A stretch of 64,000 bases of DNA from Bifidobacterium thermophilum DSM 20210 (GCA_000771265.1 JDUB01000008.1:1-64000); one strand, 5' to 3'; positions 9,147 through 17,826 are shown, numbered from the stretch's first letter. Numbers and translations: made by a program. Notes: generated by a model from the sequence alone, not told the origin.

Positions 9147-10436
9147 TTACTCGACCGTGCGAGCTTGGACCTTGTCCCATTCCTTCTGCATCGAGTTGAT
9201 GAAGCGGGGGACGTTGCCGCTGATCACCATGGTCTGCAGGTAGCCGCCGATGTTGATGGACGACGGGATGTAGTGGTCGCAGAAGTCAACCACGTCGTTG
9301 CTTTCGAAGAACGGGCGGACGCCTTCCAGCGCCTTGTTGCCGAAGTAGGTGTCCTTGAGCGGGGAAATAGCGGACTGGGCCTTCGCGTAGGCGTTCAGCT
9401 GCTTCTTGCTCATCAGGAACTTGATGAACTTCATGGCTTCCTTCGGGTGCTTGGTGTTGGCGCCCATTGTGAGCATCACGTCATCGCCTGCGGTGAGCTT
9501 CTGCTCCTTGACGTTGTTGCTGGCCGGCATCTGCGCGAACCCGAGGTCGATATCGGGGTTGATCATCGTAATCTGCGGGATCGCATACGTGCCGAGCGGG
9601 ATAATCGCCGCCGTGCCCTTCGCGAAGTTCTGGGTGGCCTCCTGATAGGTGACACCCTTGTCGGACGTCGAATAGGAGTACATTTCGACTTCCTTCTTCG
9701 CGGTTTCGGTCCAGATCGTCTTGAAGTCGGTCTTGCCTTCCTTCAGTTTCGTGTACTCGGATTCCGGGACGAGCGTACCGGCGAGCGAGGCGAGCGGCGC
9801 CTGGGTGGTCCACGCGTCCGCGACACTGGCTTGCACCGGGTTGATACCCGCAGCCTTGAATTTCTTCAGCATGGCAATAAATTCGTTCCAGGTCTTAGGC
9901 GGATTGTTCGGATCAACGCCAGCCTTACGCCACAGCGTCTTGTTATAGATGTAGCCGGATGCGTTGCCGGAGAACGGCAGGCCATAGAGGCGCTTCTTCG
10001 CCGGGTCGGTGGTCTGCACCAGGTTCTTGGCGATCTGGACCATGCCAGGGTTGAGTTCGTCAACAATCGGATCGTCTGTGAAATCATGGAACACACCGGA
10101 GGCTGCGAACATGCCGAAGCTGATATCGCCGTTGAACGTGATGACATCCGGAACGCGGTTCTTTACGAACCGGGTGCGCAAATCAGTCTGCGCGTTCGCG
10201 GAATTATTGATATTGACGCGGATGTTCGGATTCTCCTTCTCGAACTCCTGAGCCATCTTCTTGAACTGGTCAGCGGCCTCAGACTTGAACTGGAAGAAAT
10301 CCAACGTCACCGTCTGCGCGTTCGACGCTCCACACCCGGCGGCACCGAGCCCCATCACCGCAACGCATGCCACGGTGAGCGCCCTGCGAAGTACCGACCT
10401 GAGCGTTCCGCGTCCTGAATGGGAATCCGTCTTCAT
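9147..10436 (-). CDS. Sugar ABC transporter substrate-binding lipoprotein
   Basis: A 429-residue extracellular solute-binding protein of family 1. The N-terminus has arginines, a hydrophobic segment and a lipobox ending GLGAAGC with the lipidated Cys at residue 35, so it should be anchored on the outer face of the membrane. [14 protein letters not shown] and ENPNIRVNI are typical of the first lobe. AAAGGAG precedes the ATG at 10436; the longer open frame to 10562 lacks support. It is the first gene of the importer operon and divergent from a ROK regulator, a common pairing for substrate-controlled sugar import. Confidence 0.93.
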   Translation of the reverse strand: MKTDSHSGRGTLRSVLRRALTVACVAVMGLGAAGCGASNAQTVTLDFFQFKSEAADQFKKMAQEFEKENPNIRVNINNSANAQTDLRTRFVKNRVPDVITFNGDISFGMFAASGVFHDFTDDPIVDELNPGMVQIAKNLVQTTDPAKKRLYGLPFSGNASGYIYNKTLWRKAGVDPNNPPKTWNEFIAMLKKFKAAGINPVQASVADAWTTQAPLASLAGTLVPESEYTKLKEGKTDFKTIWTETAKKEVEMYSYSTSDKGVTYQEATQNFAKGTAAIIPLGTYAIPQITMINPDIDLGFAQMPASNNVKEQKLTAGDDVMLTMGANTKHPKEAMKFIKFLMSKKQLNAYAKAQSAISPLKDTYFGNKALEGVRPFFESNDVVDFCDHYIPSSINIGGYLQTMVISGNVPRFINSMQKEWDKVQARTVE

Positions 10437-10671
10437 GAAGACTCCTTTGCCTCTTCCACACCGCAACACCTTCGCTGCGGCTTGTTTGTGATTGCAAGCA
10501 TACGTGACTGCGGATTTCATTCCCAGCCCCTGCGCGCCTCTTGCATGAGGAAAGAAAAACACGGTATTTTTATGTATTGAGAAAGAAAATGCAGGATATC
10601 AGATGCGAGGCCATGAGAACAAGGACGTATCCTCGCACGCCGGCGATGGACCCCACAGGCAAGGAGCAGTG

Positions 10672-11913
10672 ATGACGACACACGAGACAGATACGTGGAA
10701 AACCGCGGAATCAGGCGATGAGCATGAACTCACGACAGACGTCCAATGGTTCACCGGCTCCCCGCAAACCCACCGGGTGACCCGCGCCATCACACAATAC
10801 GGACCCATCGCGCGCACGACCCTGGCCCAACTTCTCGGACTGTCACAAGGGGCGTTGTCACGCATCACCAGCGACCTGATCTACGAAGGTGTCATCGAGG
10901 AACTTCCCGGTGACACCACAGAACAAGGCAGACTCCCGCAAGGCTTCATACCGAAAGAATCACGCGAAAAACGCGGCCGCCCGCAGACCAACCTGCGATT
11001 GCGCGCCGGCGAGCGCACTTTTCTCGGCATCAATATCCACGGCTCCGAGGTGAGTATTGTGGCTGTGGACGCGCTGTGTCGGCCGGTCGGGCCATGCCGC
11101 ACGGTGACGCTTGAATCCACCAAGCCGCAGGATGTCGCCGCAACTATCGGCACGGCAATCTGCAAATACCGTTCGGACGTCACGCCAAGCCCGGTGGCCG
11201 TAGGGCTGAGCTTCGGCGGGCATGCGGAAGACGACCGGTATGTGACGTACGCTCCCTTCCTGCATTGGGACGGGCGGGTCGATGCCGCCGGGGCGATTGA
11301 GCAGACGGGCGGGCTGCCCACAGCGGTGTTCAACGACCTCGATTCGCTGTTACTGTATGAAAGCTGGTTCGGCGCCGGCATCGGCGTGCGACGGTTCGCT
11401 GTGGTCACGATAGGCGCGGGCGTCGGGTACTCGCTCGCCGAGGACGGCATGCCTGTGGACTACCCTGATAAAAGCTATGGGCTGGCCGGGCATATCCTCG
11501 TGGACCCCGAAGGGCCGCGCTGTTACGCGGGTCACACCGGCTGCTCGCAATGCCTGACCAATGATTCGCTGGCCGAAGAGTATTCAGGCATGGTGGGGCA
11601 TATGGTCACCTTCGACCAGTTCGCCGCCGACGCGCAGGAAGGGACCGCGCAGGCACGGCAGCTACTCAACCGCCTGTGCTTCCGACTCGGCGTACTGGTA
11701 TCCACGGTCGCGAACTTCGCCATGCCGTCGAAAGTGCTGATCAGCGGGGAATCATCATTCCTCGCGAAAATGAACCAGGAATCGATCCGCAGCGGCATCA
11801 ACTGGTACCGCCCCAGCCAGGCGGCGACCGTCGACTTCGAAATCCTTGATTTCTCTTGGGAAAGCTGGGCGAAAGCCGCTGCCGCACGGGCGATCGCGCG
11901 GTATATCGGGTGA
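10672..11913 (+). CDS. ROK-family transcriptional regulator
   Basis: A 413-residue regulator with an N-terminal winged helix (about residues 25-75, ARTTLAQLLGLSQGALSRIT) and a C-terminal sugar-kinase-like ROK domain. GAGVGYSLAEDG and the Cys-rich RCYAGHTGCSQC, the usual ROK zinc-site region, are visible. AAGGAG stands 5 nt before the ATG at 10672, so the upstream in-frame codon at 10603 is not needed. It is divergent from the sugar-import operon and most likely represses or activates it. Unusually, its stop lies only 12 bp before the response-regulator gene, so it may share a transcript with the bacteriocin regulators. Confidence 0.92.
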   Translation: MTTHETDTWKTAESGDEHELTTDVQWFTGSPQTHRVTRAITQYGPIARTTLAQLLGLSQGALSRITSDLIYEGVIEELPGDTTEQGRLPQGFIPKESREKRGRPQTNLRLRAGERTFLGINIHGSEVSIVAVDALCRPVGPCRTVTLESTKPQDVAATIGTAICKYRSDVTPSPVAVGLSFGGHAEDDRYVTYAPFLHWDGRVDAAGAIEQTGGLPTAVFNDLDSLLLYESWFGAGIGVRRFAVVTIGAGVGYSLAEDGMPVDYPDKSYGLAGHILVDPEGPRCYAGHTGCSQCLTNDSLAEEYSGMVGHMVTFDQFAADAQEGTAQARQLLNRLCFRLGVLVSTVANFAMPSKVLISGESSFLAKMNQESIRSGINWYRPSQAATVDFEILDFSWESWAKAAAARAIARYIG

Positions 11914-11925
11914 GGCGAGGTGGCC

Positions 11926-12609
11926 ATGGGATTGCAATCTGCGGGCACACAGACGCCGCACTTCACCATCGGCGTCGTGGACAATGACGCATTCGCACTT
12001 GCCGCAATGGGCAACTACCTGTCACGCGCCCTTGCAGACAGCGCCGACCTGGATTGGCTGACGACATCAGCCGCGACCGCGATACACCGTTGCCTGACCG
12101 GACCATGCCCAAACATGCTGCTCGTGGACGTGTCCATGTCCGAAATGAGCGGAATCGAAGTCATCCGCACCATCCGGGAACGAGACAGCCGCATCATGCT
12201 GCTCGCGGTAACATCCTTCCCTCTTGATGAATACGCGCAATCCGCGGCGGATGCCGGCGCCCAGGCAATCGCGGCAAAAGGCAACGTGCGACAGCTCACG
12301 GCAACGATACTCGGCGTGCAGCGCAGGCAACCATATCGATACGCTTCCATCGATTTCCCCCTTGTACAAGACGCATTCACACGACTTGCACACCATCGGC
12401 AACGCGATGGCATCGATTCGTTGACGCCCCGCGAACGCACCATTGTCGAACTCAGCGCCGACGGCAACACTTCGGTCAATATCGCGCGGCAGCTGGGTCT
12501 CTCCCCCGCGACAGTCGGAACATATATCCAGCGCGCATGCCGCAAATGCGGAGTCAAGAACAGGGTCCAGCTCATTGCACTTCTGGCCAAGCGGAGGAAT
12601 ACCAGATGA
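11926..12609 (+). CDS. Response regulator of the bacteriocin locus (NarL/LuxR type)
   Basis: A 227-residue DNA-binding response regulator. The receiver domain has DND near residue 18, the phosphoacceptor D68 in LLVDVSMSEMSG and K at about 120 (AIAAKGN). The LuxR-type helix-turn-helix begins near residue 165 with LTPRERTIVELSADGNTSVNIARQL. GAGG lies 5 nt before the ATG at 11926; a GTG at 11920 is also in frame. The kinase gene overlaps by 4 bp (ATGA). Its position directly before the bacteriocin gene, and an 18-bp inverted repeat at 13881, suggest that it controls bacteriocin production. Confidence 0.92.
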   Translation: MGLQSAGTQTPHFTIGVVDNDAFALAAMGNYLSRALADSADLDWLTTSAATAIHRCLTGPCPNMLLVDVSMSEMSGIEVIRTIRERDSRIMLLAVTSFPLDEYAQSAADAGAQAIAAKGNVRQLTATILGVQRRQPYRYASIDFPLVQDAFTRLAHHRQRDGIDSLTPRERTIVELSADGNTSVNIARQLGLSPATVGTYIQRACRKCGVKNRVQLIALLAKRRNTR

Positions 12610-13847
12610 GTACGCGACAATTGTGCCAACGCTTTCGTCAGCAGCTCAAATCACAAGGCTATGGCGAAATCTTGCTTTTCGGGCAACCCGTGATGACGCC
12701 TGCAACAGGGCAACGTCTCTTCCTTGCAGCCGTCATGGCTGTCTGCCTGGTCGCAGACTGCTACCCAGCGGCAACCGGACTTGCCGACGACCAATCAGGG
12801 CCAATCGCCTGGATACTGCTTGTCATGTATACGTGCGCCTGCGCGTTGCTACCTCTAATGCCGCAATGGATGAGCATTGGCGTTATCGCGCTCACCGCAA
12901 TCTGCATACCGTTGCCGTGGACGCATCTCGAAGATCTGACATTCGGGTGCGCGCTGGCATTCGCTGCGCTGTACTACTGCCTGCCCACGTGGATTGGATT
13001 GGCAGTCCAAGTGGCGTTTACCGCCGAGTTCGCCATCTATCACGTATTCTGGGGCCGAGGGACGGCATTCGTCATTATCGGCATCATCTTGCAGGTCGCA
13101 TCTTCTGTTATCGGATACACCTACCGTCGGCAACGGCTGAACGAACAGAACAAGCGCAACGCGGAGCTCCTGCACCAAGCCGAGGCATCTATTGCACGCA
13201 CGGAACGCGACCTCTTGCTGGCACGCAACCTTCATGACACGCTGACCAACGATCTGGCGAGTATTTCCATGCTCTGCGGAGCGCTCCTCCTTGACTGCAA
13301 GGATCCGGAACAACGACGTACGTTGCAAGCGATTGACGACACGTCCCGCGAAGCCATGCAGTGCGCTCACCACGCCATTGACGTGCTGCGCAATACAGGA
13401 GAATCTCGCACAGCTTCAATGCCGGGCACATGGCAGAACTCGTTGCGCGAATTGCTTGACCGGCAGGCACGGCACCTCACGGCCTGTGGATACCATGGAG
13501 CGGCAACATTTGAGCACAATGCCGAACAGACGCCGATACGCCAGGACGTGTACGACGAACTGGCATCATTCACCATCGAACTGTTCGCAAATATCGAGCA
13601 CCATTGCCCAAACGGCGGCGATTTCTCCATCCGGTACCGGATCGAACATGGACGACTGGTCATCGTGCAGACGAACACGGCCGGCGGGGATGACAGACAT
13701 ACGCGATCCGGCAGGGGGCTGACATTGCACCGTCGCATCATCGAGTCAATGGGCGGGGAATTGACATACGCAACGGACGAAGATGTCTGGATGTTGCGCG
13801 CCGCTTTCGTGCTTTCTCCCGCTGATGTACCGCGTTCCCGGCACTGA
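12606..13847 (+). CDS. Sensor histidine kinase of the bacteriocin locus
   Basis: A 413-residue kinase of the HisKA_3/NarX-like class. Some five or six membrane spans fill residues 35-175 with almost no extracellular loop, so it probably senses a membrane-linked signal. A short coiled coil leads to the phosphoacceptor H210 in ARNLHDTLTNDLASI. The C-terminal ATPase domain is recognisable by GRGLTLHRRIIESMGGEL, with a somewhat diverged N box. Its start overlaps the regulator stop (ATGA), so the two are translationally coupled. The ligand is unknown; the bacteriocin itself or cell-wall stress are both possible. Confidence 0.9.
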   Translation: MSTRQLCQRFRQQLKSQGYGEILLFGQPVMTPATGQRLFLAAVMAVCLVADCYPAATGLADDQSGPIAWILLVMYTCACALLPLMPQWMSIGVIALTAICIPLPWTHLEDLTFGCALAFAALYYCLPTWIGLAVQVAFTAEFAIYHVFWGRGTAFVIIGIILQVASSVIGYTYRRQRLNEQNKRNAELLHQAEASIARTERDLLLARNLHDTLTNDLASISMLCGALLLDCKDPEQRRTLQAIDDTSREAMQCAHHAIDVLRNTGESRTASMPGTWQNSLRELLDRQARHLTACGYHGAATFEHNAEQTPIRQDVYDELASFTIELFANIEHHCPNGGDFSIRYRIEHGRLVIVQTNTAGGDDRHTRSGRGLTLHRRIIESMGGELTYATDEDVWMLRAAFVLSPADVPRSRH

Positions 13848-13880
13848 GCAGCACCTCTCGCATCGGATCAATCGCGCGCC

Positions 13881-13898
13881 TGTCATTGAACAATGACA
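13881..13898. promoter_or_regulatory. Putative response-regulator operator upstream of the bacteriocin gene
   Basis: Perfect inverted repeat TGTCATTG-AA-CAATGACA, 8-bp arms and 2-nt centre, about 100 bp before the bacteriocin start and 10 bp before a possible -35 box. Size and spacing suit a NarL/LuxR-type dimer. Binding by the adjacent regulator is inferred from position. Confidence 0.55.
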
Positions 13899-13908
13899 GA
13901 ACATGGAT

Positions 13909-13937
13909 TTGCCTGTTCTCACTTCCTACCGTATGTC
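13909..13937 (+). promoter_or_regulatory. Possible promoter of the bacteriocin operon
   Basis: TTGCCT (13909-13914) and TATGTC (13932-13937) are 17 bp apart, immediately downstream of the inverted repeat. The -10 match is weak, as expected for an activator-dependent promoter. Confidence 0.35.
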
Positions 13938-13986
13938 CCAAGGTGAGGGAATGAGCCCGAACCCGGATTCCGAAAGGAGCGAGAAG

Positions 13987-14280
13987 TTGAAAAATATCAA
14001 AAAACAAGCAACAGCAACGGTGCTCGCAATTACCATGTTGTTTGCCAGCGCAGGGGCAGCATGTGCTAGCACAGTATATTACCGCGGAACACGTGTGAGC
14101 TGGGACCATGGGCGCTCATATGGTGTGTACAGCTATTCGAACGTTCAATCGCATTATTATGATCATTCTTCCACCGCGAACACCACATGGTCCGGTTGGA
14201 AGAAAGCTGGAACATCAGCGAACGCACGACAATTTGTAGGCACCCATCCGGCAACTGCATATTGGGATTGCCGGGGCTAA
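13987..14280 (+). CDS. Lactococcin 972 family bacteriocin precursor
   Basis: A 97-residue secreted peptide. It starts with a Lys-rich, hydrophobic signal peptide ending GAACA near residue 27, leaving about 70 residues rich in Ser, Tyr, Trp, Gly and His. VSWDHG, GVYSYSNVQSHYYDHSS, SGWKKAGTSA and the C-terminal ATAYWDCRG agree with the lactococcin 972 family, whose founding member blocks septum formation by binding lipid II. It uses a Sec signal, not a double-glycine leader. The start is TTG at 13987, with AAAGGAG 7 nt upstream; the longer frame to 13903 lacks a ribosome site. The next two genes are the family's usual membrane protein and ABC ATPase. Target range is unknown. Confidence 0.88.
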   Translation: MKNIKKQATATVLAITMLFASAGAACASTVYYRGTRVSWDHGRSYGVYSYSNVQSHYYDHSSTANTTWSGWKKAGTSANARQFVGTHPATAYWDCRG

Positions 14281-14313
14281 TCCGAAATATCTGCTTCAGC
14301 ATAACCACTCATA

Positions 14314-14335
14314 GGGGCATCAATATTGGTGCCCC
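14314..14335 (+). terminator. Hairpin between bacteriocin and transporter genes
   Basis: GGGGCATCAA and TTGGTGCCCC pair (one G-T wobble), followed after six bases by TTTT. It lies 34 bp after the bacteriocin stop and 25 bp before the next start. A partial terminator here would give more bacteriocin mRNA than transporter mRNA. Confidence 0.55.
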
Positions 14336-14360
14336 ACTACACTTTTGTCAGGAGAAACCG

Positions 14361-16565
14361 ATGCAACGGTGGATGAACATCGTCATAGTGCTATTGTTGA
14401 CGCTGATGAGCGTGGCGACCGCGATGCTTTCATTATCAACGCTAAGCGACCGGTATTCCCGGATAATCAGCGATTACCCGCAGCAGAGCCGATCCGTATT
14501 CCTCACAGACATTGCGCAAGAGAGCAGCAACTCCGCTCTCGACCTGCTCAAAACCAAGGTCACGGGTGCCCATGGGATCATTATTCGCACGGACAGCAAG
14601 CTCGCCGACAATGATGAGGGAGCGGCTTGCGGGTATCTCATCGGTGTCTTCGGGGATGTCCAACGGCACCCCGATGATGCGCGGCTCACCGCCTTCGGCA
14701 GCACCGTGTTCGACGCAACAACACTGTCGAAGCTCCTTCGTGCTGAACAGCATGCAACGTTGGGGCTGGACCAGAATCGCGCCGATATGATCGCCGACCT
14801 GCCCAATGTGCGATACGGAACCAGCGTGACCGTCATGCAACTGGACAGACTTGCGGAACGCTCCGGCACAGTGAACGGAGAATACCGGATCATAGGACTA
14901 TCGCAATCACAATATGATGCGCTCGTCTCCAGTCTGAGTGCGGCGACAGGAATCAGCACCGAACGTCTGCAACAGCCCCTTCATGGCTCCGATACCACCG
15001 ATAATCTCCAACGTACCATCGCCGAATGCCTCCTCGCCGCCGCCGCGATACTGCTCACCGTCATCCTGGTTCTCGGCGCCTACCAACAATTCAGCACACT
15101 GGGAATCCACATCATGCTGGGCTGGTCTCGCATCGGATACGCCTGGATGGAATACCGGCCAATGCTGCTATGGTCACTGGTCACGCTGCCGATTATCGCC
15201 GCGGGCGTGTTCTGGGGTGTCACATCGTTCCCCATTTCAGGGCAGCTGACCGCATACTGCCTGACACGCGGCATTGTCGTATGCGCACTTGCCCTTCTCG
15301 CAGCCTGCCTCGGATCATGCGTATTCCTGACCGTTCATCCAGTCGATGCCATTCGCAACCGGATATCGAAGCGAGGGCTGCTCGTCGTGCTTGTCATCCT
15401 GTATTGCTGCTCATCGGGCGCGTTAGTAGCCGGCGGCACCGCCATGGACAGTCCGATGCGTGAAGTCCAGCATCTCAGCGCGATACGCGCCTCATGGTCG
15501 CCCTATCGGTCGATGCGGCTGCTGTACCATGAGACGCCTGGAACGAACCAAAGCAGTTTCACCGGGCAATCAAGCGAGCACTTCAAAGAAACCTACGAAT
15601 GGTATTCCTCCATCGCCGGCCAACAAGGCGCGTATATCGCGAATATGACGCATTACAACGAAGACAATCTCCAATCGTGGAAAACCATCTACCATGCCGC
15701 TCCGGAACAACCGTTCTGGCAGCTCGACGCATCCCCAAACTATCTGACGGATCAAGGGTTTGCTATCCCCCAGGGGGTTACGGACCGGGCAAAACGCGGC
15801 GAGCGCATCTTCCTCATACCTGACACGTGGACCGCCCGGCAGCGCACAGCCATGGAAACATACCAGAAGCTGGATAGCGAGCACAACGCCGAGTGGAAAG
15901 GATCGATTGTCACGTCGTACATGAAGCATCGCGATATCAGTTTCGTGACCTATCATCCGTCCGTCAAACTGTTCACGTGGAATACCGACGGTACATTGTC
16001 CAATTGGACAACCGACCCGGTCATACTCGTATGCACCCCCGAAAACATGACACCATTCGAGGGAGAGAATCTCAGCGCCGTTGGTCTGGACAACAGCATG
16101 ATCAAGCTCAGCGAGCCGGCCGCGCAACAATATACGACCCGACGGTATTTTGCGCAATATCATCTGGAAGACAACAATCCGCAGTATATTCCGGTCGATG
16201 ATTTCATCGCCGGCCTGACGAAGACCGCAACCCAGACCATTCAGTTCTTCGGTTTGGCCATGGCGTTCCTCGCAGCGCTCGAACTGGTGCTGTCCATAGC
16301 GATGTGCCGGATTTTCGCGGCCACGTACCGTACCCGTATCGCGGTCAAACGGCTGCTCGGATACCCGCTGGTCAGCATCTTTGCGCCCACGTTCCTCACC
16401 GTCGTGCTGGTATCGACGATGTCCATCGCCATCGCGGCTTTCATTCATTCCACGGCGGCATTCGCATTCACCGCGCTTCTAGCAGTACTCCAGACCGTCA
16501 TCCTCCTGTCGGACGCGCGACGAATCGCAACCAAGGAACTGGCCACCATGATCGCGCAGGAATAA
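14361..16565 (+). CDS. Bacteriocin-associated integral membrane protein (lactococcin 972 locus)
   Basis: A 734-residue membrane protein with FtsX/MacB-like layout: one span at the N-terminus, an outside domain to about residue 215, four spans between 215 and 370, a second large outside domain (about 370-625), and three spans at the C-terminus. The best context match is the multi-spanning protein that always accompanies lactococcin 972 type genes and is thought to give immunity and/or export. AGGAG lies 6 nt before the ATG at 14361. The ATPase gene follows at 68 bp. The sequence does not show whether the complex exports the peptide or protects the producer. Confidence 0.85.
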   Translation: MQRWMNIVIVLLLTLMSVATAMLSLSTLSDRYSRIISDYPQQSRSVFLTDIAQESSNSALDLLKTKVTGAHGIIIRTDSKLADNDEGAACGYLIGVFGDVQRHPDDARLTAFGSTVFDATTLSKLLRAEQHATLGLDQNRADMIADLPNVRYGTSVTVMQLDRLAERSGTVNGEYRIIGLSQSQYDALVSSLSAATGISTERLQQPLHGSDTTDNLQRTIAECLLAAAAILLTVILVLGAYQQFSTLGIHIMLGWSRIGYAWMEYRPMLLWSLVTLPIIAAGVFWGVTSFPISGQLTAYCLTRGIVVCALALLAACLGSCVFLTVHPVDAIRNRISKRGLLVVLVILYCCSSGALVAGGTAMDSPMREVQHLSAIRASWSPYRSMRLLYHETPGTNQSSFTGQSSEHFKETYEWYSSIAGQQGAYIANMTHYNEDNLQSWKTIYHAAPEQPFWQLDASPNYLTDQGFAIPQGVTDRAKRGERIFLIPDTWTARQRTAMETYQKLDSEHNAEWKGSIVTSYMKHRDISFVTYHPSVKLFTWNTDGTLSNWTTDPVILVCTPENMTPFEGENLSAVGLDNSMIKLSEPAAQQYTTRRYFAQYHLEDNNPQYIPVDDFIAGLTKTATQTIQFFGLAMAFLAALELVLSIAMCRIFAATYRTRIAVKRLLGYPLVSIFAPTFLTVVLVSTMSIAIAAFIHSTAAFAFTALLAVLQTVILLSDARRIATKELATMIAQE

Positions 16566-16632
16566 TGCGCCTACGTACCTTGCCACCGAAAGCATGACCC
16601 ATCATCCGAATCATCATCCGAAAGGCATCATC

Positions 16633-17328
16633 ATGACGACACAAATCGGGCAGCCCATAGTGGACATCCAGGACGTCTCCAAAACCTTCGCGAACCGAAC
16701 CGTGCTGGAACATGTCACGGCATCCGTGGCATGTGGGGAGAGCCTAGCGATTACCGGCCCATCAGGCTCGGGAAAATCAACACTGCTCAACATGATTGGA
16801 CTACTGGACGAGCCGACAACAGGTCGCATCTGCTTTGAGGGCTACGCATATCCCGGCATGAATTCCGCCGCAGCGACCCGTATGCGTCGCAACCGCATCA
16901 ACTACCTGTTCCAGTCCTACGCCCTCATCACCGATATCACCGCATTGGACAATGTGCTACTCGGATTGAAATATGCGCCAGGCAGTACAGAAGATAAGCG
17001 CGACAACGCTGTAAATCTGCTTCAACGACTCGGCTTGGGACAAGTTATCAACGACCGTGTCATGACACTTTCCGGCGGCGAACAACAACGCGTTGCTCTC
17101 GCCCGATGCATGCTCAAGCCCGGAGACCTGATTCTCGCAGATGAACCAACAGGAGCCCTTGATCCACATCTTGCCCATGACATGTTCAGCCAGATGCTGC
17201 AACTCCAACGCGATTTCGGGAAGACCTTGGTTGTTGTCACGCACGACGAAACAATCGCCCAGCGCTGTGACAGGCGACTGTGCCTCACACGGGAGGCGTC
17301 AGGCAGAACCACGCTGGAGGCGGTCTGA
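16633..17328 (+). CDS. ABC transporter ATP-binding protein of the lactococcin 972 locus
   Basis: A 231-residue ABC ATPase of the MacB/LolD-like class. Walker A is GPSGSGKST with K48, the Q loop is FQSY, the signature is LSGGEQQR, Walker B is LILADEPTGALD and the switch His is in VVVTHD. All catalytic parts are present. AAAGG stands 7 nt before the ATG at 16633; an in-frame ATG at 16594 has poorer support. It should energise the preceding membrane protein for bacteriocin export or self-protection. Confidence 0.93.
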   Translation: MTTQIGQPIVDIQDVSKTFANRTVLEHVTASVACGESLAITGPSGSGKSTLLNMIGLLDEPTTGRICFEGYAYPGMNSAAATRMRRNRINYLFQSYALITDITALDNVLLGLKYAPGSTEDKRDNAVNLLQRLGLGQVINDRVMTLSGGEQQRVALARCMLKPGDLILADEPTGALDPHLAHDMFSQMLQLQRDFGKTLVVVTHDETIAQRCDRRLCLTREASGRTTLEAV

Positions 17329-17418
17329 GAGGTTGCTGGAACCGGTGCGGCGCAGACGTGTAACGCGGCCGCAAACCCAAAGTAAGGGGCGGCGTGAGCC
17401 AACCTTTGGCAGGTCGGC

Positions 17419-17733
17419 GTGTGAGGATTGGCTCGCACAACAGGCTGTCAGGCGGGCGGAATGACTGAGATCGCGTGTTCCGCCCGCCAGTTTGTGAGCG
17501 AATCCTCACACGGCTGCGACCGACAGCCTCCGAAACCGTAGCCCGGGACGCGCAGGCGCCCACTGTGTGAGCGAATCCTCACACAACCACGCTTGACGAC
17601 ACCAAATCAGACTGCCGCAGCCGCTTTGGGGGGGGGCCACATTGTGAGTCAATCCTCACATACCCGCCCTCTGAGGGTCAGATTCTTTCGCCCGGCAGCG
17701 TCAGCATGCCATTGTGTGAGTCAATCCTCACAC
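17419..17733. repeat. Array of five palindromes with core GTGTGAG-N6-CTCACAC
   Basis: Five near-identical palindromes occur at 17419-17438 (inverse orientation), 17492-17511, 17565-17584, 17642-17661 and 17714-17733. The arms are GTGTGAG and CTCACAC and the central bases are CGAATC or TCAATC. Starts are 73, 73, 77 and 72 bp apart. This fills the non-coding space between the bacteriocin ATPase and the DUF5067 gene. The spacers are unlike one another, so it is not a simple tandem repeat. Function is unknown. Confidence 0.85.
17451..17488 (+). terminator. Probable terminator of the bacteriocin operon
   Basis: Perfect 11-bp arms GGCGGGCGGAA (17451-17461) and TTCCGCCCGCC (17478-17488), 122 bp after the ATPase stop. 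There is no T tract. Confidence 0.45.
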
Positions 17734-17756
17734 ACAATCTCACACACAAACAAGCA

Positions 17757-17797
17757 CAGGGCTGCGCAGCCGGCAGATCGTCGACCGCACAGCCCTG
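17757..17797 (-). terminator. Probable terminator of the DUF5067 gene
   Basis: Arms CAGGGCTG (17757-17764) and CAGCCCTG (17790-17797), 30 bp beyond the stop of the minus-strand gene, with T-rich sequence (TTGTTTGTGTG on the minus strand) following. Confidence 0.5.
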
Positions 17798-17826
17798 AAC
17801 CGCATTCAGGAACCGCGCCGCATCCC

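Noticed and set aside
14187-14360. N-terminal extension of the bacteriocin-locus membrane protein
   Set aside because: It would overlap the bacteriocin gene and the hairpin; AGGAG before the ATG at 14361 and an immediate membrane span support the shorter form.
17419-17733. CRISPR array
   Set aside because: Repeats of 20 bp with spacers of about 53 bp, one copy inverted and no cas genes; another single copy lies 10 kb away.
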